Part shown: piece by piece, positions 1 through 10,903 of the stretch
Position numbering within the stretch: the first letter of the stretch is position 1
How the letters are laid out: every line of letters begins with the position of its first letter
Assembly (NCBI RefSeq): GCF_047511655.1
Contig: NC_133389.1
Span: 25,116,501-25,180,500 of the forward strand
Length of the DNA: 64,000 bases
Direction: 5' to 3'
Source of the DNA: Castor canadensis
Lineage: Eukaryota; Chordata; Mammalia; Rodentia; Castoridae
Program-made: the position numbers and the translations under genes
Notes under the pieces: generated by a model
What the model saw: only the letters and a program-made list of their open reading frames with translations
What the model was told of the DNA's origin: nothing
Database searches by the model: none

Positions 1-2039
1 ATATTGAAAGCTAACAGAGAAAAATAGGGCAATTCAACTTCTGTATTGCTTTCTCTATCACAGAAAGTGATCTTCAAACTGGAAAGGCTAGAACAAATAT
101 GGTTAGTGGGAAATTGAAATCTGAGATAGGCAAGAAGACAATAAGAAAACACCTGGCTACTCTAAATGGGTTCAAGGCCACAGATTCAAGGTGAAAGACA
201 CCCCATTCCACCAAAGGAAGGTGTGGAATGTGGAGCAGCTGCATGGAGTGCTGGAAACTTTGGGAGGATTTGGGAAACTAGGAATATGTTTTAATTTTAT
301 AAAAACATGGAACTGGTCAGATTTTTTTATCATACATTGTTATACAAAATAATGAGTTTCACTGTAACATATTTACACTCCAAACGGGTAGGGAATTTTA
401 GAAAGTTGTCCGATATTGATGCCTGGCAAAATTTTACAAATAAATATCTTTTAATAATTAGAAGATAATTATTAAGCATAATTACTTGTACCCACATAAT
501 TCTTATAAAACAAGTTTATGAAACTAGCCTTGTTTCTGATGAGAAGTTATCATGGGACGTCAACATATTCTCTTGGGTCCAGATTTTAAGAAATTAATTA
601 TCCCTATTGACAATATGAATGAACATGGATTGAATGACCATTATGGAGTGAAGAAGTTTGTTAACTAATCAAATCATTTGAGAAACAGGCAGTTTATAAA
701 CTTGATTCTATCCACCTAAAAAATGTCACAGGCTTGGTTGCCTCAACATCTTTTTCTGGAGAGTAGTAATCCCATATTATAACAGGCACATTTTTATGAC
801 TCATACGATTATAGAGAAATCAGACAAATGATATTTTGATGCAGCTATTTTGAAGACATTTTGACAGCCCTGAAAAGCAATTTGATTTTAAAGAACTCTG
901 TAAAATAGCATTAAACAAAATTATACAACAACTACATCCCTGGTCTTCATCCTATTTCTAAGTGAATTTTGGAAGTGTAGTGAATTCAAGCCCAAGGATG
1001 GATGGAGCAAGTACCCGAGACATCCAATGTCCATATTACTAGGAAATGAAAAATTGGGTATTTATTATTTTTTAAAAGTCATAAGCTATTTTTAACTATT
1101 TTAATCAAGTCAAAATAGTTATATCAAAATGATTGCATCAAGATCTTTTCTCCAGATCTGATTTCCATGTATTCATCTTACCAGATTTTGGAACTTTGTG
1201 GCAATAAGACCAGATCTCTTTCACACACTATCAGAATTTCACTTTCCAGGTTGCAATAATTCATTTTGCATCTAATGTTTGTAAGGAGAGAAAAATAGAA
1301 GGATTGTGTATGCTGACTTTAGCCTGTTTTCAACAGATCTCCACTGAATCAGATGGTTTCTCCATGCCTGAAGAGAGTACAAATAAAGACTAAACCCTAC
1401 CCCAGGTACTTTGGTTGTAAGCAATGATAGGCCCTGGCTAACCTAAGCAGAAAGGTGCAAGCAATCACAGAAAAGGTGAACAACCAGGTGTCAGAAAGGT
1501 CCAGAACCAGAGTTGTTCAGGGAGGTCAGTAGAGAACCCATAACTTGCATCTTCATGAAGGCTTCAGCTCCACCAGCCATCTATCCCTCTGAGTCTCTGC
1601 TCAGGTGTCAAAGATTGCCTCATGTGCCTTTCCTGTGATCAGGAATGTGGGGGTCATGAGGCTGATCAACAGCCAAACAGAGGAAGAAAATACCATTATC
1701 AGAAGAAAAAGACAATATTCCAATATTCTAGCAGGGATATATTCCCTAGAGATCAGTACTTCAGTCAAATACTCATTCTCAAAAATACAAGTTTTGCCTC
1801 ACCTCCTTAATGTACCTAAAGGATGCAATGGACAACAAGCTCAATAGGAGAGAACATTGCATTGTTATGCGTGTTTGTTTGTTTTTTTAATAAAACTCTA
1901 CCATCCAAACACAGGACAAAATTGCTACACTGCTCAGCCTTATCCTATTTCATGTTGAGTTTTGTCTTCAATTCTTAGTTTTACATTTTAGAAATTTGTG
2001 AAGTCATTTATCCCAGCCCCAATTTCCTCTCTTCTTTTC
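1..2039. other. Non-coding sequence, no gene recognised
   Basis: AT-rich sequence with stop codons in all frames. The open frames present are short, overlap one another and resemble no protein I recognise. A stretch near 335-390 (TTATACAAAATAATGAGTTTC) resembles one near 57630-57660 and may be part of an old dispersed repeat. I see no promoter, exon or RNA gene. Confidence 0.6.
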
Positions 2040-2620
2040 TCTGCTCTATAATCCAGAAGACCTGCAGCCCTGGAAACTCAATTTCCCCAAATCTCTTAGG
2101 CTTCCAGTTAGGCTCTACCAGTGGATAGCCATGGCAGGAAGTTGGGATGTGGGCGAAGTGGAGAAGCAGAAATCTTCTTGACTCTGAATTCTCTCAGCAT
2201 CCCTCCAGCCATAGGTAACAGCTCAAGTCCAATGTCTTTTGGCAATGTCCACATCTACAATGAGACCTTTTTCCTGGAGCCAGTAATAGGCTCACCTGCT
2301 GAACTTCAGCATAGTTGTAGCAACAGCAGCCTTGGTGGCCCTCACATCAGCCAGGCAGAATCTGCCTCTTCAAAGGTTCTGGCATCAACAGCTCAACGCC
2401 CTGGGTGCCCTCCCCTGTGAGTCTGGGCTGTGGGACACTTTCTCCCATTCATTCTCTAACTCTACAGATAAGAACAACTTCCAGAATCACATTTGCTTTT
2501 TTGTCTCCTTGATCCTTCTATCACCTATGTAAAAAGTTTCTATATTTATTTCTTTCTATTAAAATATTACGGCTGTTTCTATCTTCCTTTCTGAATTCCA
2601 GCTTGAGTCTGACACGATGT
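2040..2620 (+). repeat. Probable ancient mammalian interspersed repeat, family not named
   Basis: The passage '...CTTCCAGTTAGGCTCTACCAGTGG...' followed by a long degenerate stretch and an AT-rich end resembles an old dispersed mammalian repeat seen at many loci. I cannot assign the family. The 99-codon open frame inside it (2121-2420) has no recognisable domain and is probably chance. Confidence 0.4.
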
Positions 2621-4690
2621 CATTCTTAGAATGTACATCTTGGACAAGGGAAGACTGGGGGAATGCAATAATCAGTATCAACTGCCTGAAGAACTTTCTC
2701 CTGAGAAAGGGATTATATTTTTCCTGGGTGGTTCCAGAAGGCAGAACTAGAATTAATGAGCAGAAGAATAAAGAAAGAAGGTTTCAGCTCAAAATAAGAA
2801 ACAGTCCTCTAAGCACTTGAGCTGCTCAAAATGGGATGCATTGGGCTCCTTGTATTGATGGGTAGTCAAGCAGAGAATGAGTTTTCATCCCTCAGAGACC
2901 TTGGAGAGGGGTGCTGTCACACCAGAGTGACAAGTTGGGCCAAATCAGCTCTCAAAGGCCAATAGTTCCCCTGAAAAACCAACATAGTTTAAGATTTCAT
3001 TGTTTTTATTTGAAGCTGGATCACAAAAGTAGGATGTGTAATGACCTTCAGAAAATAAAGACAATTACCCCAAGAATCTATCTTAGCCCTGAGTAATTTG
3101 AAACAACAACCCTGAGACCCTAAGACAAGAAATTCAACCTGTCACTATTTTATATCCAGTCAAAAGCTGACTTGCATTAGCAGGAAGATTCTCCCCATAT
3201 GCCCACCTCTTTTCTTCCAAGAAGTCCCTTTTTTGTGCCTGGGATTTAGATACAGAGCACCTTGGGAGGCAAGAAAAAAAAAAAAAGGCTAAGTTTCTAA
3301 CTAATGGAATCAAAGGATCTAGTGACTAAAAAAATTTGTTCATCCTTGCAAGTCTTGTTTGATAGACCAAAATCTCTGAATCCTTCTATCCCAGACTGAA
3401 GCTTCCCATCTCAGCCATAGAGTTGCAAGAGATGAACAGTTGTGAGGGAACCACATAAGACATAAAAACCTTAACTAAATTAATTCCTGCCACCTTAAAA
3501 ATCCCACCACCCTTCCAATTATTGCCACATCTGTCAACAACCAGTGCACATCAGCGTCCACTCCTCTGGTGTTTGGTGAAGAGATGGTGAGTCTCAAAGC
3601 AGCTGTTCTCCATCTACCAGTTTTCCTTTCAGATACAATACTGCCTTCAATTATGTTATGGCAGTTATGAGATGGGTGGGCACAGTGACACCAATATAGA
3701 GACAAAATTCTAACCTCTAATAATCTCAGAAAATGGTAACTTCTGGCACACTAAAAAGAAGCATAACCTTACATTCTCCATGTCAAGATGACATTACAGC
3801 AGAGAGGGAAAATAATGATTGATCCAAGGTAACACATCACAGACAAAACAGGATTGGAAACTAAGCTAGAGTTCATTCTTACTTGGTCCAGGACTTATTT
3901 CCCCCACCTGTCCTGACCTTATTGCTTCAAGCAAGATCCTCCATTACAAAAGGGCAAGACAAATTATTACACCTTTCAGTGCCTTGGTCTAGTGTCTTGG
4001 CAAGCAAGGGTTCAAACTGACACAGGATTTCGGTGGCCTAGAGGTTGTACTTTTGCCAACCTGTCCTCTCCTGGGTGGTTTTTTCCTTTCTTTTCTACTT
4101 CCCTTTAATTTGTCCCAACATTGTTTCCATTGTCTCATGTTGTGGAATGATTACCTAGAAAACAAAGGGAAAATGACCCAGAGATGGTGGCAGACCTAAC
4201 TAGCGTATGAATAAGTTCACTACTCTCTGGCCACCTGTCCTGACTTAGGGTCACTGGGATGCATGAACACACTGTGAGACACACATTGCTGGGCCTTGAG
4301 TTAAGCTTTCTCTTTCTAATGCCCTTGAATACTCCATCCCCAACACAAACACAAATTTGGGCTCTGAAGCCATGTTTTCTTAATGAAAACCAATTAGTCA
4401 GTTCCTGAACTAAGATGGACAGTGGATGGTGCTAAAAGGAAAGAAAAGGGCAGGAATGTAGAATATAGTCATGTGGGGGGAAGTGTGCATATAAGGGCAG
4501 TGTATCATGGGTAGACCCACCTATGGCATCCACTCTCCCACTGTAGAGATTTGAATCACAAGGTCCATCCAACTTTGCCCTCTATTTCCTTCTCCTCAGG
4601 CTGCTCTCTTACTACCCCTCCTATCATGCCCTTCCCTGTTCCTTTATGTCCTTCAGCACAGCAGCCCCTCTCTGCCCATTTCCCCTCCAG
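2621..4690. other. Non-coding sequence, no gene recognised
   Basis: Mixed-composition unique sequence. A weak MIR-like stretch lies around 3775-3880 (AAGGTAACACATCACAGACAAAACAGGATTGGAAAC). No convincing exon, promoter or RNA gene is seen. Confidence 0.55.
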
Positions 4691-5200
4691 TCTGAGGCAG
4701 CCACCTGGGGACCCTGCTATTGAATAATTAGCCAGGACAGCTGCTAAACCAAAGAAACTCCAGAGATCCACAGCTGGCAGAGCGGGAGTCCTGCCTGGAG
4801 GAGGGGGAAGAGGGGGAGACCCACTGAGCCTTCTCAGGTGGCCAGATGACGCCTAATTAGGCCCCCTGCTCTGTAGCCTCACCAGATGGGCAAATGCCCA
4901 GAAGCCTTAGGGAGTCAGCAAGACACTGTGGGAACTCCCAGTATGCTGTTTCCTTTCCAGCTGCCTCTGGGGCCATGGGGGAGAAGAGTGAAAATAGTAA
5001 TTGGTGCCTTGGGTCAAGGGGCCTTGCCTTTCCCTGCCAGGAGGGGAGATGCTCTGCTCCCCAGGAGGGCAGCCCTTATGCACCCTCCTCCATCGGCCTG
5101 GCCTGCATTGTTGATGCTATTGATCGCAAATGGTGTGCATGTGTGTTTTAGATGCCCACCAGAGGAATTGACACTGGGAACATTTTTCTAAATCTGAACA
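4690..5200. promoter_or_regulatory. Candidate conserved non-coding / enhancer-like block
   Basis: This block is richer in G+C than its neighbours, contains no recognisable repeat and carries a cluster of transcription-factor-like motifs. These include the perfect 12-bp palindrome GCCTAATTAGGC (4851-4862, a paired homeodomain core TAATTA), TAATTAG near 4725-4731, CAGCTG E-boxes near 4738 and 4772, and TATTGAT near 5119. Frames of 101 and 85 codons overlap it in two phases with no domain signature, so I do not call a gene. Function is inferred from motif density only; cross-species conservation was not tested. Confidence 0.25.
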
Positions 5201-5680
5201 ATACACCCGTGAATTCACAAGAGGCAAAATTTAACCAGAGGGGAAACATGAAGAAAATGCATGGGTTTCATTCTTTCTGTCTCCATAGCCTGCAAAAGTG
5301 AGCTGCAAATGGTATGGCAGAGGGAGGGTGAGCAGCTAGTGATTTAATTTTGACAGATTGCTGTTTGAAGGCAAGGGAGAAGTCAGGAACTGAACAGCAA
5401 GGAAAGGGGGATGCTGGAGAGCTGCAGATTTTATATTGCAGAGTATTGCCAATGCCTTCGAGAGAATCATATGGTCCTGCTGATCAACCCTGCTGCTATG
5501 TCACTTGCTGCACCCAATATGGCCATGTCTACAAGTAAACCAATCAGAAGAGAGCATGGGGAAGCAGAATCTTAGAGTTCTCCACTCCGCAATAGTTCTT
5601 TCATCATTAGAAAGCATGAGAAATAAGAATAATGGAGTGGGGGGGAAGAAGCAGAGCTGAGAATTGACCACACAACCTCT

Positions 5681-6037
5681 ATGTCAGTTACTTCTGTGTC
5701 GCTGTGACCAAATAACTGAAGGAAACAGCTTAAAGGAGGAAAGATTTACTTTGGCTCACGATTTCAAAGGGTTCAGTTCATGGTTGCTTGCCAGGCCCCA
5801 GGAGCTTAGGCAGAGCATTAGGCAGACCAGAGTGGTGGCAGAGGACCTTCTTCAAAAAGCAAGGGTGGGACACAGCACAGTGGGAATCAAGTATAATCTT
5901 CAAAGGCATGGGCCTCTGGGACTGACATCCTCCAGCTAGGCTTCACCTCCTAATGTTGCCACAACCTCCCAAAATAATGCCACCAACTAGGAATCACTGC
6001 TGAGACTGAGGGGGGAATTTCATATTCAAACCATAAC
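5681..6037 (-). mobile_element. Solo LTR of MaLR (MST/MLT1-type) endogenous retroelement
   Basis: Read on the + strand it shows the order of a reversed MaLR LTR: TGTCAGTTACTTCTGTGTCG at the start, AAAGATTTACTTTGGCTCAC in the middle, and CATATTCAAACCATAA at the end. The 7-mer AACCTCT stands just outside both ends (5674-5680 and 6035-6041), consistent with a short target-site duplication. There is no internal retroviral sequence, so this is a solo LTR. The 91-codon frame at 5664-5939 lies inside it and is spurious. Confidence 0.7.
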
Positions 6038-6044
6038 CTCTTTA

Positions 6045-6935
6045 TCCTTTTCTTATACTGATTTTCCTAACTCTCTTCTTGTGTGACAAAGGACACCTTT
6101 GTCTTTTGATGAAGAGAATGACATCTGCAGTGTTTAAGCTCTTGATTCAAATAGTCTTATTATTGCAAAATAAAGGTCAGGAAAACTTAAGAAATCTTCT
6201 GCTGTCACAGCCCTTGGCACCTCCACTTGTGATATCCCGTAAGCAGCCATATGGGTTCAGAGAAGCAGCCCATGTGTTTCATCTGGTGGTGTCTTTTTTA
6301 AGCTCTTGCCAACAGAATTCACAATGGAATTGGTTTCACCTTATAACCACCCTCTACCTCAGTCACAATTGTTTTCTGTTATATGCAGAAAGATTTGCAG
6401 AGGAAAATGTAATAAGTCTGGAAAAATAAGCAGGAGTCATTTATTATAATATTCCTTATTTACCTTTGTTATTAATATCCTTTATTTGTGGGAACAATTT
6501 GGAACAGGCTGGGTTGTGTATGATTACATTTTTGGCCAGCAGAGGACCAAGCTTGCAGCAGAATGTCTTTGAGCAATCTCGGCCCTCTGTAGTTTCTGGG
6601 GTACAACATATTTTCTGCCTTTTTGACTGATACAGTGGACATTAATTGTTAATTTTCCAACAGCCATCTGCTAGAGTAGATTGCCTGGAAATCTGGGGAA
6701 ACAGCGCCATCTAGCAGTCTTTGCTCTAAGTGCTTCAAATCTAGGTTCCTTGTTGACTGGCCAGGTGGAAAAAAACACCATTCCTTTGGAAAGATCCTCC
6801 CCACAGACCTACCTCTGATTCCAGTGAACCCAATAGGTTTGCAAAAGCTTGTGGTCCATTTTGCTTCAGGAAATCTCTGGCTGGATCTATAGTCCTGTAA
6901 AATTGCATTAACATAGAGCATTTCATCTGGAAGAT
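6045..6935. other. Non-coding sequence, no gene recognised
   Basis: Unique sequence without a recognised repeat. A 116-codon frame (6079-6429) and overlapping reverse frames (6649-7007) show no domain, biased composition or start context that would support a gene. Confidence 0.55.
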
Positions 6936-7065
6936 ATTTTGGAACCACATATTTAGCAGATAAGGAAACCTATGCCCAGGAAGAAGAAGGTACCTCTTGG
7001 AAGTCACACAAATAGTTTGTGGTTGTCAGGCTCAGAAAACAGAACTAATCTTACCATTCCCAGAA
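6936..7065 (+). repeat. MIR-like SINE fragment
   Basis: The stretch AGCAGATAAGGAAACCTATGCCCAGG...AAGTCACACAAATAGT follows the MIR core pattern (gatgaggaaactgaggc ... gtcacacagctag) with heavy divergence. Confidence 0.5.
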
Positions 7066-7932
7066 TGGGAGCAGCCATTTGTCAAAGGCTAGATAGGGAT
7101 GAAGGAAGGACTAAGACACAGAAATAAGAGCATCCATCAGTAGGCAGAAGGGATGGGCATATTTCTGAATCTACAATACACTATCTCCTTTGAGCCATGA
7201 CAGATAGGTCCCAAGACTGTCAGTGTATGCCTAAAACTCTAGACAACACTGAACTCTCTATAGTCTTGTTTTTTCCCTCTATATATAATTATGATAGAGT
7301 TTAACTTACAAATTAGACAGTAAGATATTAATAACAACTCATAATATAATTTAAAATTATAACAATTATACTATAATAAAATTAACAGCATCACTACTCT
7401 TGAACTCTGGGGCCATTATTAAGTAAAATAAGGGTCACTTGAACATGAGCCTTGTGATACAATAATTGATCTGAGAATCAAGATGCCTACTAAGCATATG
7501 ATGGGGCACTAGTGTATTTGGTGTGAGTATGCTAGTAGGAGGTGAGTCACATCCTTTGTGGGACAGAAGAGGAAAGCCCGAGGTTTCACCATGCTTTTCA
7601 GTAGAGCATGCAGTTGAAAGGAGAAAAATTAAGAGGATGAACCAATTCAGTTATAATATAAATATACACTGGAAATATCATAATGAAGCACCCTGTATAG
7701 TTCTCTTAAACAAAAAATGTCTTTTTTTTCCAAGAAACAGAGGCAGGTGAAAGAGTGGCTAAGAGAGGATTATTACTTAATATCAGGTACATAACAAGGT
7801 GAAGATTAAACACAAGAACAGACTTTGCCCTGTATTTAGGATTAAAGCAAACACTGTGAGCAAATCTTTGAACAGCCTTCCATAACATCATTGAAATGCC
7901 TGAAAAAAAAACTATTTGGACTTATCTTAATC
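7066..7932. other. AT-rich non-coding sequence
   Basis: 7270-7400 is strongly AT-rich (ATATATAATTATG...TTATAACAATTATACTATAATAAAATTAA). The rest is unique sequence without a recognised gene or repeat. Confidence 0.6.
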
Positions 7933-8273
7933 TGTTCAGGCTACTACTATAACAAAATACTTGTAGCTGGGTATATAAAGAATAGAAATTCATTGTTCAT
8001 GGCTTGTGAGGCTGGGAAATCCGAGGTCAAGATGCCAGAGGCTTTTGATGTCTGGTAAGGGCCTATCCTTTGACACAGAGTCATCTGGGTGTCCTCAGTG
8101 ACAGAAGGGTCAAGGGGGCCCATTCAGGACCTCTTAGAAGGGCACAAATCCCATTCCTGGGGGCAGATTCCCTCAGAATTCAATGGCTTCCCAAAGACCC
8201 CATCTAATATTATCATGCTAGATAGTAGGTTTAGATGTGTATTTGGGGGACACCAACATTCAGACCACAGCAA
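7933..8273 (-). mobile_element. MaLR LTR (MLT1/MST-type), degenerate
   Basis: Matches the order of a reversed MaLR LTR: TACTATAACAAAATACTTG, then AGAAATTCATTGTTCATGGC, GGGAAATCCGAGGTCAAGATG, AAGGGCACAAATCCCATTCCTG, ending ACACCAACATTCAGACCACAGC. No clear target-site duplication survives. It is the same class as the + strand copy at 52.6 kb, in opposite orientation. Confidence 0.65.
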
Positions 8274-8463
8274 GACTATTCCTCAAACCAGTTTCTCTAT
8301 GGTCTGGCTAATCAAATTTCTTCTACAAAGGGCAAATATTTCAGATTTTAATTTTAGAAATAAAGGTTTTCTAGTTTTTCTCCTCCAAAGGCTCTTTGGA
8401 ACTTTGACTTCAAATAGCCAGATTCTATTTTCTTTCTTTCCTTCCTTCTTCTGCCTCTGTCTT

Positions 8464-8466
<3 letters not shown>

Positions 8467-8524
<58 letters not shown>
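8467..8524. repeat. (CT)n microsatellite
   Basis: About 29 uninterrupted CT dinucleotides, flanked by imperfect CT-rich sequence (8440-8560). It accounts for the Leu/Ser-rich forward frame and the Arg/Glu-rich reverse frame over this region. Confidence 0.97.
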
Positions 8525-8530
<6 letters not shown>

Positions 8531-8731
8531 GCCTCTTTCTCTCTCTGTCTCTCTCCCCCACCCATGGAGAAAATATTTTGTAGACTCTGCCTGTCAAAGC
8601 TGAAGATCCCTGGGGATGACTTCTACCAGAAGGACTAATTCCTGAAGTCACAATTGAATCACCAGGGGAGACTTTAAAAATATTAGTGCTTGGCCCCCAC
8701 CCCAGACAAAGTAAATCAAAGTCTCCAGGAT

Positions 8732-9075
8732 AAACCAGGCTCAGTGGTATATGCCTATAATCCCAGCTCAGGAGGTAGAGATCAGGAGGATTGCAGTTGA
8801 AGCCAGCCCAGGCAAAAGCTTAGTGTGACCCCATCTCAATAAATAAGCCAGGTATGGGGGTTCATACCTGAGACTTCAGCTACTCGAGAGGCCAAAGGTA
8901 GGAGAGGCCATAGGTAGGAGGATCTCAGTCTTAGGCTGGCCCTCAAACAAAAAATGTGAAAGCCTATCTAAAAAAAATAACTAAAGTTAAAAAAAAGGGT
9001 GTGGCTAGAGGTTCAAGTGATAGAGCACCTGCCTAGCAAGTGTGAGGCCCTGAGTTCAAACCCCAGTATTGTCCA
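8732..9075 (+). mobile_element. Composite SINE: two 7SL-derived monomers plus tRNA-derived part
   Basis: Left 7SL-like monomer about 8732-8850 (GGCTCAGTGGTATATGCCTA, TAATCCCAGCTCAGGAGG). Right monomer about 8851-8982 (CTACTCGAGAGGCCAAAGG), containing a local duplication of AGGCCAWAGGTAGGAG. A tRNA-derived unit follows at about 8998-9074 with a pol III B-box-like GAGTTCAAACC (9052-9062). The three modules keep the same order in the reversed copy at 41.2 kb, so this is one composite family and not chance adjacency. Confidence 0.75.
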
Positions 9076-9149
9076 AATCTTCAGTACAGGGTTGTATGTT
9101 AGTATTTAAGTTCCTTCACTGATTCCAATAGGCCACCAAGACCTAGAAT

Positions 9150-9290
9150 CACTGACTTCTAGCCCAACCTCTCTGTTTAAAAATGAGAAAACTGAGGCTT
9201 AGAAAGGCAAAGTAGCTTACCTGATGACATATAGAGAAGCAATGGCAGAAGGGGGACCTGTCTTTTCTTCCCTGTCTTCCTTTGAGGCAT
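9150..9290 (+). repeat. MIR SINE fragment
   Basis: Contains AAAAATGAGAAAACTGAGGCTTAGAAAGGC followed by a degenerate form of the MIR 'tagc...cctgatgacatatag' section. Confidence 0.65.
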
Positions 9291-10786
9291 CTTTGTGCTG
9301 TGTACAGGAAGTAGCCAAGCACTGGGCAAACTGGACATTTAGCAACCTGAAAGAAGCTAAGCCAATGGGGGAACTTTCCCACATTAATGATATTTCTTTT
9401 CCAACTATGATTTTGGAACAGGGCAAATAATCACAGGGTGGGTTTAGGGGCCATTGTAGGCCCACTGTGATACAAAAAAAGATTCAAACTCTCTCAATCA
9501 CCTACTTGGTGGACCTCTCGTGTATTTTGGGTCTCCGGTGTCCAGGTTCCCAATAGCCTAGTTATACCGCCTTCCTCCACACTCAGTCACCCTAGTAAAT
9601 AGCTGCAGGTGCCATGAAGGAAGGGTCAGGCAGAAGATGGCCAGTATACATTTTTGTCTGTGCAGCAGAATTTCCTTAAAGAGATTTGGCTGCCACTTCA
9701 TTCCAGAGACACTGAGTCTGGGTACCAGCCCACATCTGGTAATGGGGTGGGGCATGAGACCTTTGGTATGGTGGTTCTATTTATAGATGTAGAACTTGTC
9801 CATCTGTGCCAAACAGGCAAGACTTTCTCAGGCTATCCATCTATCTCTGTTCAAGGAATACAATGAGCAACAGCCAAGTGCAATGGTCTCTGTGGACCAC
9901 ACTGATCCCATGAGGACGTCAGCCCAAATAACCCTTACAGTAACCAGGTCCAGTTTGTCTTTGGCAATTGAATAACGCCTGTTGCCCTCTGCCAGCCTGG
10001 TCCCATCCCCCTGAAGTCAGGGAGTCCAGTCCAATGGCAGTTGTCCCCATTGCCATTCCTAGTCCATAAAGAAGAGCCACCACAGAACTCTCCAGGGATG
10101 CTGGGGCTCCCTCATAGGCACATCTCTCCCAGCCTTGGTGAAGAGAGAGCCCTGGGACATCTAGGGGGGAAAGCAGGCATGGGTAAACAGTCTCCTGTGA
10201 TCTCCTGCTTTGATTTGCCTTTAGACACTTCCTCTGCCTCCCTAAGGACATCAGAACAGGCCATCCTGCCCTTCCCACTTGTCAGGGAACTCTGGTCCAG
10301 GACTTGTTGTCTCCTTCTCTTCATGACAAATCAAAACCCCAGAGAGTCCAACATTATGCATCTAAACCACATCTCCAGGCTGTTTCTCAGGTTTGGCAAT
10401 AGATCAGGAATCCCTTGTTCAATAAAAAGTCCCAGCTTTTATAGAAATCCCTGCTCACAGACCATGAAATGAATAATTACATCAATAGCAAAAGTTTAAA
10501 AGAGAAGAATGACTCAGGCAATGTCCACCTAAGATTTTCTGGGTTAAGGTCTGCTGTAACCAGGAATATCCCAGCAGGGGATCAGCATGGATACTCAAGA
10601 TTAAGCTTCTCTGACTCATGTGCTGTTTCCACTTATTTCCTTCCATCAAGGAAGTTAAAAAAAAAAAAAGATAGTGGTGGGGATTTGAAGAGTCTTGATC
10701 TGTTTGGAGGAAGATGGATTCCAGAACTCATATTTTCCCCAGCTTCTGACCTGTCAATGAAACATAGAAGCTTTAAGGGGTAGCTA
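9291..10786. other. Non-coding sequence, no gene recognised
   Basis: Unique sequence of moderate GC. A 143-codon frame on + (10041-10472) and a 119-codon frame on - (9919-10278) overlap each other. Neither has a signal peptide, a domain pattern or homology I recognise. I regard both as chance. Confidence 0.55.
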
Positions 10787-10903
10787 TTTTTTCAGGTAGG
10801 GTCTCCTGTTTTTGTGTGGGCTAGCCTCAGACACATTTGTCCTACCTATGTCTCCTCCACAGCTGGAATTACAGATGTGGGCCACCACCACTCCTGGCCC
10901 TGT
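10787..10903 (-). mobile_element. B1/7SL-derived SINE
   Basis: Reverse-orientation 7SL SINE: TTTTTTCAGGTAGGGTCTCC at the tail side, GCTGGAATTACAGATGTGGGCCACCACC at the head side (pol III-like interior). Confidence 0.7.

Noticed and set aside
8089-8651. 164-codon forward and 122-codon reverse frames with Leu/Ser and Arg/Glu runs
   Set aside because: Both are products of the (CT)n tract and of the MaLR LTR beside it; the reverse one mimics an RS/RE-rich protein only because of the GA repeat.
9919-10472. 143-codon forward and 119-codon reverse frames as a small gene
   Set aside because: They overlap on opposite strands, have no domain, no splice or promoter context that I can support, and such lengths are expected by chance in 64 kb of moderate-GC DNA.
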